Counted from the stretch's first letter, positions 45,458 to 58,018 are shown. The stretch: DNA of 64,000 nucleotides from Pochonia chlamydosporia 170 (GCF_001653235.2 NC_035793.1:1612001-1676000), one strand, 5' to 3'. The notes: a model not told the origin generated them from the sequence alone. A program made the numbers and translations.

Positions 45458-47330
45458 CTATACCAGCACGTACAGTGCACACATCTACTCTGTATGTTAG
45501 TCATTGACATCCTTGCATTGGTAGGACTCAACTTACCAAACTGAGGCCCAAAATCATTGAGCACCAAAAACAGACATTGTTTAGCGTCTGCCTCCCCCTT
45601 ATAAACTTTGTCCGCTGCAGCATAACAATGGGCAACTGCAGCATCTGACAGATGAATCCGTAGCCGCGAATCTTCTTGCTGATACATGCCATGACGATCT
45701 CGTGCATGACGGCGGATATGAGAAACGTGATGATTGTGGCGACCATTTTGCCGGTATGCGGCCTAGAAGCGCTGTATACGTGTCTCCGTAGGAAGGAATA
45801 CACGGGTACGTTCCACTCGCGCGAGAATTCCATCCAGTCGGTCGAGTTCCACCAGTCGGCGTAGAAGTGACGGTCTGCGAAGCGAGTGATTTCAGCGAAC
45901 GCGCCGAGGACGTATTCGAAGATGACGAGGAAGACGAGCAGGAAGGTGAGCATGAAGGGGAAGAGCAGCCAGGATATGGACTCGGCGAGGATGAGGAGCG
46001 CTTCCGAGGTTGAGAGCGCGGTGGGGGAGTTGAGGCGGCGGGAGGCGTCGGCGAGGACGGGCACGATGAATTCCTCGGACGTGACGGTCAGGAGGAAGAT
46101 GCAGCCGAACGTGGCGATGATTTTGTAGATGAGCGATGTCCAGTTGATGTGCTGCTTGCGCGGGTACTCGAGCTCGTAGCAGAGGGTAGGGCAGAAGAGG
46201 TAGTCGATGTAGTTGGTCCAGGTGAGATTACGGGGGTATGTGACGTTGCCCATGGGGGAGGTGAGTTCGCGGGCGAGTGCCTCGCGGAGGATTTCGATCT
46301 CGTCGGCGGATTTCTCGTCGGCGGATTTCTCGTCGTCTGAGGAGGAGCCGTTTCTGCGGGAGGGTTTCTTCTCAGGTAAGGGGTTCTGGGAGGTTGGGAT
46401 GCCGGATATGCTGCCGCGGCGAAGATTAGCCGTTGGGTAGACGTATGCTGGTCTGCGGTCGGACTTGTCGCTCGGGGAGTCGAGTGAGCGGAGGCGCTTC
46501 TCTGTCTCGGACAAGTGGCCGTTGTAGAAGGCGTAGGAGTGCATCTTCATGAGCATCACCATGGTGTGCAGCAGGAGGTAGACTTGGGCTGTCCACGTCC
46601 ATTCCAGGAGGAAGGGGACGGCGATCCAGAGCGCCAGCCAGAGGACCTGGTATATGCTCTGGATGGCCATTCCGCCCTTTGCCCATGTGAATGCTCCCCC
46701 CGTGGGTGCCGTTCGAAAGATCTTGTGAAGAGGCAGGCCGACGAGCGATGTCGCCACCATGAGGAAGTCCGCAATAGCAAGGTGCCACAGCTTGACGGTG
46801 AAGAGGGTCCATATCTGGATGCGGAGAGGGTACCCCGTGTCCTTCATGTTGCGCAGCATGGTCGTGATGCCCATGATGGCGAGGCCAATCCAGAAGAGGT
46901 TGAAGAAGCCATGGAAGTCGCGGTAGTCGCTTTCCGGGTCAAAGTGCGAGACTCGCGAGGCGTACTCGATGGTAGGGAAGATGCGGCGCTTTTGCTCGGC
47001 ACGGGCGAGTTTGCGTGCTGAGGAGAGTGATTTTGCGGATGGAGGTGCGTTTTCGGGGATGGGAGTAGAACGGCCGCTGGGTTTTGGATATCAATGTTAG
47101 CTGGTGGTCTGTGAAATCAAAGACATGGAGTTTTGGTGTTGTTGGGTGTTGCAGCAAGCTCACCTTGTCAACCCACTTGCTGGTGCGCTCTCGGCCGGTA
47201 AGCCTAGATGAGCATCGCTCTCACTGGATACGGTTCGTGTAACTTGTGCGTGTCTTCCTTTTCGCGGTCGCGGACGCAAGATGCGCTCGTGTTCGTGGCC
47301 GTTGGCCAAGACGTCTGCCGTTGAGCTCAT
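45458..47330 (-). CDS. are2: Sterol O-acyltransferase (ACAT/ARE type, MBOAT family)
   Basis: ER membrane enzyme that esterifies sterols with acyl-CoA for storage in lipid droplets. I join complement(47164..47330), complement(45537..47076) and complement(45458..45484), 577 residues. Family marks are FYADWWN at about 460-466 and the catalytic His at about 514 in FLISAVMHEIVM, with several membrane spans and a Ser/Arg-rich loop at 255-310 that carries a tandem DEKSA repeat. The last exon has only eight codons plus stop (MCALYVLV), after a 52-nt intron whose acceptor is TAG. An alternative acceptor at CATACAG would give an unrelated Cys/His-rich tail. The in-frame splice restores the hydrophobic end expected for the family. 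The match to ARE1 or ARE2 cannot be separated here. Confidence 0.9.
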
Positions 47331-48710
47331 GGTTTCTTGTCGTTTGCGCCGTCTCGGTACACCCGATGGAGCTTGTGCTTGTGCTTGTACTCGTGCTACC
47401 GAGGACACGAGAGCCAGCTGCGTCAAGTAGCTCTAACAAGCGTACCGTTTTCTCGCTTTGCAAGGTCGCTGCTCGCTCAATTGCAGAAATTGAGCTGAAT
47501 TCGAAGACCACACTCGCCACAGGATAAGGTCAAGTCCCGTCGCTCAGCTCCACGCCAATCAAAAGAACCTTGTATCGTCAATCGTCGCTGCAATGCGCCG
47601 CTAAAACCAAATACACAGCATCAGCCCATGAATTGCAGACAAGTCGAATCTAGAAAAGGTGCCACAATGAAGCAGCAGCTTATAAGAAGTAATAATGGCC
47701 AACAAGTTGCCGAGGTGAAAAGTGGCCAGCTAGACTGAAACAAAATTGCCCACTACGTCACCAAGCTTACGGTAGCTCACTGAGTCGCTGACTGTCCGAA
47801 CCGGGAGATCATCAGCATTCCCCACGTGATGGAGCAATTGAACGACGATTCTTTCTCTCCTCCGGCTTGGCACGCTGCTTGCTGCTATGGTTGAATGTCT
47901 TCGGGGCCAGTTTGACAATGAATCATCGAGGAGCTCAGAGCAACGGATTTGTTTCGTGTCTATGTTGAACTGTCGATACGAGGCAATGTTTTACAAAGGA
48001 GGGGAGCATCTTTTGTTGAGCTTCATCGGAGCTGTCAGCTCAACTCAGGTCAAGCTGCTTCACACAAGCTCCACCCTCCCCCGACCTCCATCGTATTCGG
48101 TTAAACATCCTGCAGACTATTTGGTAGTCATGCAACTAACACATCTCAGCCCAATGCCTGTGAAGAATTGATGCAGGCGCTTAATAGCCAAGAGACACGG
48201 GTTCGGACGTTGCGCCGACGGGAACAGAGTTCTGCCATTGCGAGTGATGTCAAGTGACACAATCATTTTGGCTGAGCACATGGAAAGTAAGAACTAACAT
48301 CGAATCACCATATGGCCGTTAGCACTAACCCGCAAAGAACACTTGAGTTTTTGTAGATTACTTCTACCAAGTACTAAAATACAAGAAGTCGCAGTTCTCA
48401 CGCCCATGCAAATAACACACATTCCACCAACCAAGGTAAGCAAAAGCCGCCGTCGCGCGCCAGGTCCATGCATGTCGCCCTAAAATGATTATAGCAAATA
48501 AAACACCATGAACCAATCTCTGAAACAATGCCAATGAGTTAGTTAGTATACATGTGCAATCCCTTCCTGATACCGTTTTATCTATAAACCGCCTCTGCGA
48601 TGAAATCTTGGTCGTTCTCGCTGTCTCGTTCATGCCAAATGCAAGAATATGCGTCGATGAAAATGACTGAAATAAAACACAAAAGACCAAAACGTAACCG
48701 GCGAGCCGAG
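47331..48710. other. Intergenic region between sterol acyltransferase and CHAT genes
   Basis: About 1.4 kb between two minus-strand genes: promoter of the acyltransferase on the left and 3' region of the CHAT gene on the right. An open frame at 47887..48171 (plus) and one at 48364..48867 (minus) lack motifs; the latter overlaps the CHAT gene in another frame. Confidence 0.4.
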
Positions 48711-51028
48711 CTACTGAAGGCCGAGTCCTGTTGGTCCGGCTGGCTGTCGTTCGTCCACTAATACGGACGGCTTCATCTCCTTTGCATACCTGGAGTGTAA
48801 CGTAAAGCTCCAAGGCATATCTAGCCACCAGACACCCTCCAGCGCCTGGAGATATGTCTCCCACCATTGGGAATTTTGGCCCCCTAAGAAGATCATGTAG
48901 CTGTGGCCATCTTCGTGCAGCTTTTTGGCAAACTTTTGCAGCCGCTCCTGTGCCAAGAAACGTCGCTCTTCTCGCCGTTGGTTGTCCAGCTCATCTGCTT
49001 GAATTCCAGGATCCACTACACTGTCGACCTCCCTCACAATATGCAGTGTCTGTCTCAGAGCGCCAACAGCACGGGGAAATAATCGTTGAAGCGGCCCGCC
49101 GTTGCTCATTCGTGTGCGTTTCTCTCTCGGAGAAACGGAGACGCCGCCTGATATGAGTCTACGTTTTCCAAAGTCTTTGGCTTTATAGTAGTGCACCTCA
49201 TCAATGAGGTTCGTGTTGAGCCACATGTTGACCATACTTTCGATCGTCCCGTTCAAATCCGATCCGACCTTACGTAGGTCACTGGCATATACAATCTTGA
49301 ACGTCATTAGCTTGTATTCGAGCTCCAAAAGGTGCAGTTGGAGTCGTATGATGGGCTCATCTCCCAAGATGAGACTGTCCCCAAGCCGCGGCGACGCCTT
49401 TATCCAAACGCCATTTCGAAAGCTCTTCGCAGAGTTGTTTGACGTGGACGTGGTTGATTCGTGTGATTTGGCCGAAGGTGAAGGGCTGACCTCACGCATC
49501 ATGCTGTCGGTTCTATGTACGTCGCGCGCATAGTTGACGCAGATGAAAAAATCCTGGTAAGTCCGTCCTGTGAAAATAGACGGCTGCTGCCGCAATGCCT
49601 CCCTCGCTCGCTGGGCTGCCACGTGGAAATCGAGGCACTTGATGAGCAACATGTCATAAAAGGCTGACACATAGGTCGAAACCGTCTTCGAATGGACATA
49701 AAACCACATTGCTGAGACGTTTGAAATACCGTACCGTAAAAAAATGTGTGCCAAGTTACTAGCTGGGCCGGACCGGTTGTATGCTGACAAGCAAGCATTC
49801 AGTACGACATTTTCAACCTGATATCGTGCAAGCACCTCTGCCACATCTTCAGCTTTGGCGAGTTGGGTCTGTGGGATTGAGAAGGTGGGTGTGTTGGGAG
49901 TATGCTGCCTTGCAAACAACAGCCAGGGAACTAGAACGCCAGATCTAGGTCTTGGTGGTCAGCAACCGGAACCATGAATATATCAAGAGGACGATGAAAA
50001 CTTTCGATAGGCATTTGGAAAAGAAAACATATTCCCACTTACTCATTACGCATAATTCGTCCATGTAGGTCAAAGTGAACTAAGTTGAACTCGACGTTCT
50101 GTTTAGCTCGTATTTCCAGATGGCGAGCCAGTTCCTCAAGACTGCCGGGTCGCACAATTTCAAGGTTCAGGCGACTTCGAAGCTTCTTCTGAAAATTCAT
50201 TAATGGCCATTGTGCCAAGTCAGGTTCCGCTTCTCGTTCGGTACCAGTGCGAGTAAAGTCGCGAGCAATGACCAGGAGAATGTTAAAGGTGGCATTTGGG
50301 TCTGATTGGATTCCCGCTAGCCGTTTGCCTCCTGGTCGTGGCGGTTGAAGCAGTCGGCGAGCTGGAAAGTCGCTAACTCGGGTCACACGCAAGTGCAATT
50401 TGGGCAGACGAGATATCCGCACAGATTCCAGCAGCTCCCAGGCCAGGCAATGGATCCCGCCCAAAGCGGGATTGATGACATCGCTGTCATGACGCTCAAT
50501 CACGTAAACCTGAGCTTCAGGAGCGTTCTTTTGGAAAAAAGTTGTCGCGTTATCGAGCTGATCGAACAATTCCTTGCCATATTCTTCAATCCGCTCCTCA
50601 GCCAAGGCTATTTCATCTAAACCCTCTTGGTCGGGAATAAGGCTCTGGGTGGTCCAACGAGGCCGGTCTGAGATCCGCAAGTACTGCTCAAACACGGCCT
50701 TGTAGTCGGCCTCGAGGAATGGGTCCTCAATGCATGCCGATGTAGGTGGATTGTTGTTGACACGAATCGAAACTGTCCATTTGCGCTTCTTGGCAGCTGG
50801 ACCACCTTTACCATTGGAGGACGTGATGGTTGATTCAGAATCCAGTTCCTGGGGCTGAGATGGATAGGAGCATATGGAAATCACGTTCATCTCCCCGGCT
50901 TGGTCGTTTGCGAGGGTGTGTGGTCTCTTACTGCGTACATTGACCGCATATTCTGGCAGATTTGGCAGCTGTCGCGTGCTCAACTTGCGCTTCCTGAGTA
51001 CGGTGGTGGGTATGGAGTACTTTGCCAT
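48711..51028 (-). CDS. CHAT-domain caspase-like protein
   Basis: I join complement(50043..51028) and complement(48711..49944), 739 residues, across a 98-nt intron (donor GTAAGT, acceptor CCTAG). A basic N-terminus (KRKLS, KKRKW) is followed by a linker region. The CHAT (caspase HetF-associated) protease core runs at about 170-500. Its putative catalytic dyad is His322 in VHFDLHG and Cys380 in VVLNACLSAYNR, both in standard contexts, followed by ISNVSAMWFYVHSKTVSTYV and FYDMLLIKCLDFHVAAQRAR. The last 240 residues form a helical domain of unknown kind with no TPR repeats in this chain. CHAT proteases in fungi and bacteria are linked to regulated cell death; no gasdermin-like partner is visible next door, so substrate and role are unknown. 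Confidence 0.8.
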
Positions 51029-53706
51029 GCAACTAAAACCATGAGAGGCAGGACATGTTAGCCTGTAATGTTGAAATATGTTGGTAAATTTGCCGTGTCT
51101 TTATGAAAACATGGTCGCTACTGGCGTACTGCTAGTTGCTTGCACAGTTTTTCTGCGAGGAGGTGAGAACACAAGGTTCTTGGAAAGGGGAGGGGGCTAC
51201 CCACGGTACTTCGGAACTCTGCTGGCAAACGCAGCTCTGGGGTTAGATTATCGGAGATTTCTATAGGTTGGTTGGTGAGCTTCTGGCCTGGGGTTGCCAA
51301 GCGCAGTGCGCATGTAAAGGGGGGAATGCATGCGAAGGCAAAGAAAGAGCTTTAAAGTCGATGGAAGCAAACGAAGACAAGGAGCAAAAAAGAGAGACCA
51401 ACGTACTGTTACAAGTATGAGTCGAGTCAAATTTGCGAAGAGTCAAGTTGTAGAGGGGAAGAAATTGGAAAATGGAAAATCGTCAAGAAGGAAAGAAGAA
51501 GGCGGTTTAGCTGAAAAGCGAGACCGGGGTGTCAGTCAGCAGCTGTCTCGTACAAATTTGGAGTCAAGTCAACTTGAGGCAAGTGCGATCGATGGTCAGG
51601 TCGCTGTTGAAAGGGCAGGCGCGACACAGCGAGCGCCATGTCCTGCAGATCTCACCTATAGAGACAGAGCCAGGCACCGCCGTCTCTGAGCCAGTACAGT
51701 ACGGACTGGAGAGACACAGTGACGCAAGGAATCAATAATAAATTGCACTGCCAGAGTGAGACGGCTAACTGATGGCAGAGCCTCCACAGGACTCGTGCAG
51801 TTGAGACCTGGGGCGGGGTGGCGCAGGTGACTGGCGGCGACAAGGTTGCGGATAGCCAAGGGGAATCCGCAGCGACAATGAGAGACGATTGATGGGATAG
51901 ACTGGGGACGGGAAGCTGTGGATTCGTAAGGCGATGCAGACCAGACACAATGAGATGCAGGCAGATGCGGGTGTGAGGGACAGTGTGTGTGGGTATTCCG
52001 TTGTCTTGGTGTATGCCGCGTCAATAATCCGTAATGCCGTACTAAGACAGGCTTTGAGTTGGGGGCGTAAAACGAATTGTATTGAAGGAGCCTGGTGAGA
52101 ATATCGAACCAGACAAAGAATGGAGAAGCCACATTTCGCACAGAGAGAGAGGGACAAGGGTTCCTTCAAATATGCAGGGGGCCAGGACAAAGGAGGTGGT
52201 GGGCGGCAGTTGCAGGCTACACAAGATTGCACAGATTGGACCCAGATGCGCACACCATGTCGTCCTCGAGGCAACAGGAAGAGAGGCAGACGATGACGGC
52301 TGTTGACATGCGGACAGGAAACCCACTTGATGGAGGAGAGGACACGAGCTAAAGCTGTCCGCAACGGCCGTTTGGTGGAACACAGAGCATTCGTCTGGAA
52401 ATCACACTCACTTGGCGATGGAAATATAAATGCGCCATCGAACAGATATGCGCCCCAGGCGGACAACTGCAGCCAAGGAATGAGGTGGATTTGATGTGAT
52501 CAAGTCGAGGGGCAAATTCGACGCCTCACTCGGTTGCTGCCAGGCATCCAAATTGTAGATGTCGACTTCAATTTTTCTGGGACGCAAAGAGTCAGATGGC
52601 CACGCGGGAGGTTTGTCGGTACTCTCAACTGTCGGCATGTGCTGCTTCATTTTCATCTTCATCTCATCAGCGACAATTACTTGAGTACCCAACGCCGATG
52701 TCGCACTCGCTTGACCGACCAGCAGACCAGGAAAAGAAACATTTCAAGCCCTTGTGCAATCTTCTCGACGTCATCAACTCGCACAATCAGCATCGCTCCG
52801 ACCGACGTCCTACCTGCTGATGACAATTATAGCCCCAAGTAACCTTGGCCCACGACAGGACGAAGCAACTGCTTGAGCCGCATGGCCGTTGATGCTACTC
52901 GACCAGATCAAAGCCGAGCATGTCAACTGTGCCAAACGTCGCACTCGTCGCACTCGTCGCACTCGCAGATGGATGTTCAAATATTCAAATGTTCACTTCA
53001 TGTTGTCACACCAGTCATCGCCTCAGCCCTGTGGTCACCGGACCTCGTTCACCCTCAACCAGTTGACGTCTTGTCACACCACGACGTCCTAGTTCTCTGA
53101 ATTCTCACTGCCTCACCGAGGATGGGAGTTTCTGCCTTTTTTGTCAAAAGGCGAGAAGAAGAAAATAGAAGAAGCACTTTGGTCACCGCCAGTTTGCTGT
53201 TCCGTTTTCACCCAAGTGGTCGCCTTGAAGGTTCACAATTACTTCCTCATTTATGGGAATATGAAAACGTGGCCTTTGATCTTCTGACCTTGGAAATCGC
53301 GAATGCGCCCCTACGCGGTTTGTTGATTTTCCGTGTGGGTGTGGTTGACGGCTCGATGCCATTTCGCACCGACGGGCCGCACTAGATGAATTCACTTTAC
53401 CCGTTGAAACATGAAACATCGCGACATTCGTTTTCGTTAACCAGCTTACTGAGATAGGCAAGTAAAGCTGTCGCGGGCAAGAAATCCATTTTATCCGCCC
53501 GTCATGGCAAGTTCTACCAGCGATATTTCCTTCCGTAGTCCCGATGTCATATTTGCACATACGTACCTGGGTAGGTATTTAAATGTCCTCCTTGTCGCCT
53601 TGATGAAGCATGCACAGTAGATCAGCCCAAGTCTGCTGTTCACAGACTGTTTTTCAAGTCCTCTTTTCCTCTGTATATATTCATTATACGTATTCTTGGT
53701 GTCAAT
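51029..53706. other. Long divergent promoter region, CHAT gene and GH5 cellulase
   Basis: About 2.7 kb between divergent starts, the longest gene-poor stretch in the window. Purine-rich runs (51.3-51.6 kb) and many mutually overlapping frames occur (for example 51765..52466 minus) without domains or splice logic. A GGCTAA motif at 51763-51768 resembles the XlnR/Xyr1 site, but lies 1.9 kb from the cellulase. TATA-like sequence lies at 53674-53680, about 30 nt before the cellulase ATG. Confidence 0.45.
52937..52963 (+). repeat. Three tandem copies of CGTCGCACT
   Basis: Perfect head-to-tail copies of a 9-mer in the long promoter region. Possibly a simple-sequence expansion. No coding frame supports it. 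Confidence 0.6.
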
Positions 53707-54912
53707 ATGAGGTTCGTTCTTACCGCGGCGGCATTCGCTACTGGCATCGCGGCCCAGTCTGGAGCATACGGGCAGTGCGGCGGTAAAGGCTGGACTGGAC
53801 CGACTACATGCATCTCTGGCTATACCTGTGTTTACAACAACGACTGGTATAGCCAATGCCTTCCGGGAACTCCTTCATCTTCCACAAAGACTAGCTCTGC
53901 GCCATCCACCACGACCACACCTCCATCGTCTGGAGGTAAATTGAGGTGGGTTGGTGTAGACGAGAGTGTTGCAGAGTTTGGACAGGGCAAGTATCCCGGT
54001 GTTTGGGGCGTGGACTTTAGATTTCCTGACGAGAATGCCATTGGTGTAAGTATCCTCAAATAGTATCACCATGCTTGCTCTGGTCAAGATAGTAACGTTG
54101 AACAGACGCTTATCAAAGAGGGCTACAACATCTTTCGACTTCCCTTTTCCATGGAACAAATGGCTGCCAACACCATGGAATCTTCCCTCCAGACAGCATA
54201 CCTCGCCAATCTGACCGATGTTGTCAACTATATCACCGGCCAAGGAGCCTATGCCATCCTTGATCCCCACAACTTTGGTCGCTACTATGGAAACATCATC
54301 ACCAATGTCAACGCCTTTGAGGCGTTTTGGAAGAACTTGGCAACTGCTTTCCGCTCCAATACCAGAGTCATATTCGACACAAACAACGAATACCACGACA
54401 TGGACCAAACTCTTGTCTTTCAGCTGAACCAAGCCGCAATTGACGGGATTAGAGCTGCCGGAGCAACTACCCAGTACATCTTCGTGGAGGGCAACTCGTA
54501 CTCTGGAGCATGGACCTGGGCTACCGTCAATGACAACTTGAAGGACTTGTCAGACCCACAAGGCAAACTCATCTACGAAATGCACCAGTATCTGGATAGC
54601 GATGGTTCTGGCACAAGCGCAGACTGTGTGAGCAGCACCATTGGCCAGGAGCGAGTTGCCAGCGCGACAAAGTGGCTCCGTGATAACAAGAAGCTTGGTG
54701 TTCTCGGTGAGTTTGCAGGCGGAGCTAACGACAACTGCAAGACAGCCGTTACTGGCTTGTTGAATCATCTTCAGTCGAATAGTGATGTGTGGCTGGGTGC
54801 TCTCTGGTGGGCAGGAGGGCCGTGGTGGGCAAACTATATTTACTCGTTTGAACCGCCTAGTGGAACGGGATATCAGTATTATGATTCACTTCTTCGGGGG
54901 TATTTGCCATGA
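53707..54912 (+). CDS. Secreted endoglucanase, CBM1-GH5
   Basis: Extracellular cellulase that cuts internal beta-1,4-glucan bonds. I join 53707..54045 and 54106..54912, 381 residues, with a 60-nt intron. A signal peptide ([16 protein letters not shown]) is followed by a fungal-type CBM1 ([19 protein letters not shown] ... YSQCLPG, four conserved Cys). A Ser/Thr/Pro linker leads to the GH5 barrel. The acid/base Glu is at about 208 in DTNNEYHDM and the nucleophile at about 315 in [15 protein letters not shown] and WWAGGPWW are further marks of the EG2/Cel5A group. The length is typical. Neighbours are not enzymes of the same process. Confidence 0.93.
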
Positions 54913-55394
54913 GCTTGTTGTCCTCTTGGTATTTCGTACATAGCTTCTTCGTACATACTTGTCAATGCCGGTACTTTGATTGCGAAATGGAATAGAGTAA
55001 CTGTTATGACCTTCTTGAATTGGTTTGCGATCTGGTTTCAAGACACCCACCTCATGCGGCTGCTTGGTGTGTATAATTGATGGCCGCATAGTAAGCCTCA
55101 GAAACCACTCACGACCACCTACGGTTGAGTATAACTGGCTCTGCCGACCATCATTGTTGTTTGATTACATATTGTTCAACTATTAGGTCACCTAGGTGTA
55201 ACTAATCCTACGGATATACACACATGCACACGAAGGTGTACATACATGCTGCATACCTAGGTATCCACGAGTGTCGACGCCATACGCACAATCAATAAGC
55301 AGTAGGAGGATGATTTAAACACGAAACCAGATCCTTTCGGTTGGTAATATTACGCTATGCAACTATATAACACGGGAATCTCATCCCGCTAGAT
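54913..55394. other. Convergent 3' region, GH5/UNC93-like
   Basis: About 0.48 kb between two stops. It contains two CCTAGG-centred palindromes (see repeats) and CA-rich sequence between them. No gene is supported. Confidence 0.5.
55189..55264. repeat. Two CCTAGG-centred palindromes
   Basis: CACCTAGGTG at 55189-55198 and ATACCTAGGTAT at 55253-55264 are both perfect palindromes, with starts 64 bp apart, in the convergent region between GH5 and the transporter gene. Role unknown; they could be binding sites or parts of a transcript-end structure. Confidence 0.55.
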
Positions 55395-56963
55395 TTATTC
55401 CTCCGTGACCAATTTGCTAGTCTGCTGCTGCTGCCCGCCCGACGTAACATTCGCCTCATCATCAGTCGTGGTAGTCTTTGAAACCGTCCACACAGTCGGT
55501 AACACAATAACCAACGAGCCAATACACATACCCCAGTTCATTCCAAACTGGCTCATGGGCGCAACCTTTTGAGCATTAATACGCCAGGCCATGGCGCCAC
55601 CAGCCGCCTGCAGAGACTTGTACGCTCCAACGAGAACGGCAGCACGAGCAGAACTGTTGGACTCGGTTCCAATGAGCCAGTAGGCGAAGCCCTGCCACAA
55701 AGCGTCGTATGCTCCGTAAAAGATGTACAGGAAAATAGGACCAGTAGAAATGCTTCCGTCCTTGTAGTCCACATCCTGGTGGTGGCCAGAAGCCCGGCGA
55801 GCATCCTGCCACTTCTGGAATTGATAGCCTCCTCCCCAGATAACCATGCCTGTTACAAAGACGGTAGCCCAGCCGAGCTTGGCGCGCGTGGTACGATCGA
55901 ACCAGGGAAGATCGAGAATAAGACCAATCAACAGGCCGCCGAGCATCTGGGCGATCCAGTACAAGGCGCCGTTGAGGGATCGAGTGCGGATGTTGAAGGT
56001 CTCGCCGTTGACCTGGTTCTGCTGGTAGCTGTAGAAGACGTTTGCGGAAAAGAAGAGCGGCAGCATGCAGAGAACGCGCCATTTCGCAATGGTCTTGACG
56101 GCGGTCATGAATGATCCCTTGAGGGTGTGCTTCTCGACCTCGACGGCCTTGTGTAGCTGGGCGAGGCGGATTCGGGACGGCGAGCAGATGAAGACGCCGA
56201 GGAGCCAGCCGAACAGCATGATGACCATGAGGGCGATGTAGGTGGAATCGGAGACAGTGCCAGACTTGGAGTTGTAGTTGAGACCGAAGGAGGCGAGGGA
56301 GCCGATTCCACCGCCGAGATTGAAGACGATCCAGAAGACGGCGATGGCGCGGCCCTTTTGCGACTCTTCGACGTAGGTGGTCATGATGGCGCCTTGGACG
56401 ATCCAGATGAAGGATGCGCCAACACCGAGCACGGCGCCGGCACCGATGACGAAGCCGCCATTCTTGCTGTGGTTGAAGCTGAGGAGGGAGCCGCTGTACA
56501 AAGCATATGTCCAGCCGGCGATGAGAAAGCTGATACGGGGTCCGAGAAGAGAGAAGATGGGACCGGCAATGGTGAGAGCAGTTGCTGCTGTGGCAGAGAG
56601 AAGGGCAACTGTGGCATTGGCGGCGACTGTTGAGTCAACTTGTCCTGAACCGCCGAGCCCAGTGAGGGCATTGTACATCTAAAGAACAAGTTAGTATATT
56701 CTCAGGTGTGGGAGTGAAAAGTGAGAACATACTCCAGGAAGACAGAAGCAGATGAAGGAGATGAGCAGAATCTGCGTCCAGGGATGAGAGTAGAAGCGAA
56801 CAATCTTGGAAGGATGAGGTTGGAAGCCCAGCTCTTGTTCTTCACGAGACATGGCTCGTTCTTTGTTGTCGACATTCTGAGCTGCATTGTTATCGGCCTC
56901 GTGAACAGTCGAAGGCTTGTTGTCGGCGGTAGCCACGCGCTCCATCTCGTGTGACTGCGTCAT
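55395..56963 (-). CDS. UNC93-like major facilitator transporter
   Basis: I join complement(56733..56963) and complement(55395..56678), 504 residues, phase 0 (the intron ends at TTAG just before ATG). About 11-12 membrane spans. The junction sequence CFCLPGMYNALTGLGGSGQ is a hallmark of fungal UNC93/DUF895 proteins. Other marks are VLGVGASFIWIVQGAIMTTY, FWIVFNLGGGIGSLASFGLN and a short RIRLAQLH loop. The N-terminal 45 residues are charged and cytosolic, the C-terminus Gln/Thr-rich. Members are related to the UNC93 family (ion-channel regulatory or transport proteins); the substrate here is unknown. An upstream ATG at 57047 exists, but the one at 56963 (MTQSHEMERV) is the better start. Confidence 0.85.
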
Positions 56964-58018
56964 TGTGAATCCGGGAGTTTCAACGACTGCAACTACGATT
57001 CTGGGGGAATGAATGAAAATCCCAAAACTTAAACTTTCCAGAAGCACCGGACTTAAAAAGTAAGAAAGAAAAGTTGGGGTTACAATGGATCATATATCTC
57101 GACAAGGTCAATCTACAGGGGATCTCACACTACAGGACCAGGAACACACACCCTCGGCGCCCCCCAGCTTGGCAGCTTGGCACATGGTTGGCATTGAAAT
57201 CTACGGAGTACTCCATAGCGGTAAAAGGCAAAACCACAGAACAGCACGTTTCTGCAAATCCTCACACGTTACATGGTGGCGCTCAACTCCACAAGCATCA
57301 AAGTTCCAGGTGTGTTGCTAGGCGGAGCCCCGGGGGATTATGTCTTGACTCGCGGCCAATCGTGCTGTACTTGTCTGGAAGGAAAGTGGACTACTGGGTC
57401 AAACTGGATTCAGCAGAAATCATCGGGGAATCTTTGATAAGTAGGTCTGGTTGTGTGGTCTGGTGAGAAATTCTTTTTTCGCCGGCTCCCACGGGGCAAT
57501 GGAGCCGAAAGGGCGAAGTTGCGGGGTGCATTTTGGGGGGAATAATATATATCATGGGCAGGTCTGGTGAATCAGAGTGAAATGATTACAGCACCTTGCC
57601 TGAACGAGCCTACCATTGCGATGATGGCGGCAAGCCACCGTGTTGACCTTGTTCGAGTTGGAGGACTTGCACTCGGGGTACGGAGTAATCATGGCCGTAA
57701 ATGGCAGTTGGATAGGCGCCACGCCAGCCATTACCGGGCTCAACGGGCAATTATGACTGTGGATTTTATTACCGGCCGCGGACCTCTGGCGCTGATTCCG
57801 CACTAAAAATAATCATGGCGTGGTTTGGTGTGTCTTTCGTGGGCAGGCAAAGCTGACCGTTTGATGACAGACTTGACGTGGTGACGGAGTTTGGTGTAAA
57901 TTGGGGATTGCATCTCGGGTGACTTTTTGTATTTTTATTGATTGCTCGTTTCCCCTCGTTTCCCACTCACAACCTGTGACTTTCAGCTGTCCCCCGTCCG
58001 TGGACTTTCTCGATTAAA
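56964..58018. other. Divergent promoter between UNC93-like and MurQ-kinase genes
   Basis: About 1.05 kb. It contains two copies of TACGGAGTA (57202-57210 and 57679-57687). Plus-strand frames in it (57074..57466, 57567..57806) lack domains. Confidence 0.45.
57202..57210. repeat. TACGGAGTA motif, first of three in this part of the window
   Basis: TACGGAGTA followed by CTCC, giving the palindrome GGAGTACTCC. Identical 9-mers occur at 57679-57687 and 60743-60751, on both sides of the MurQ-kinase gene. Confidence 0.5.

Noticed and set aside
51765..52466. 233-codon minus-strand frame in the long promoter region
   Set aside because: Cys/Ser/Pro/Leu composition from simple C/T-rich sequence, overlapped by other frames, with no motif or splice support.
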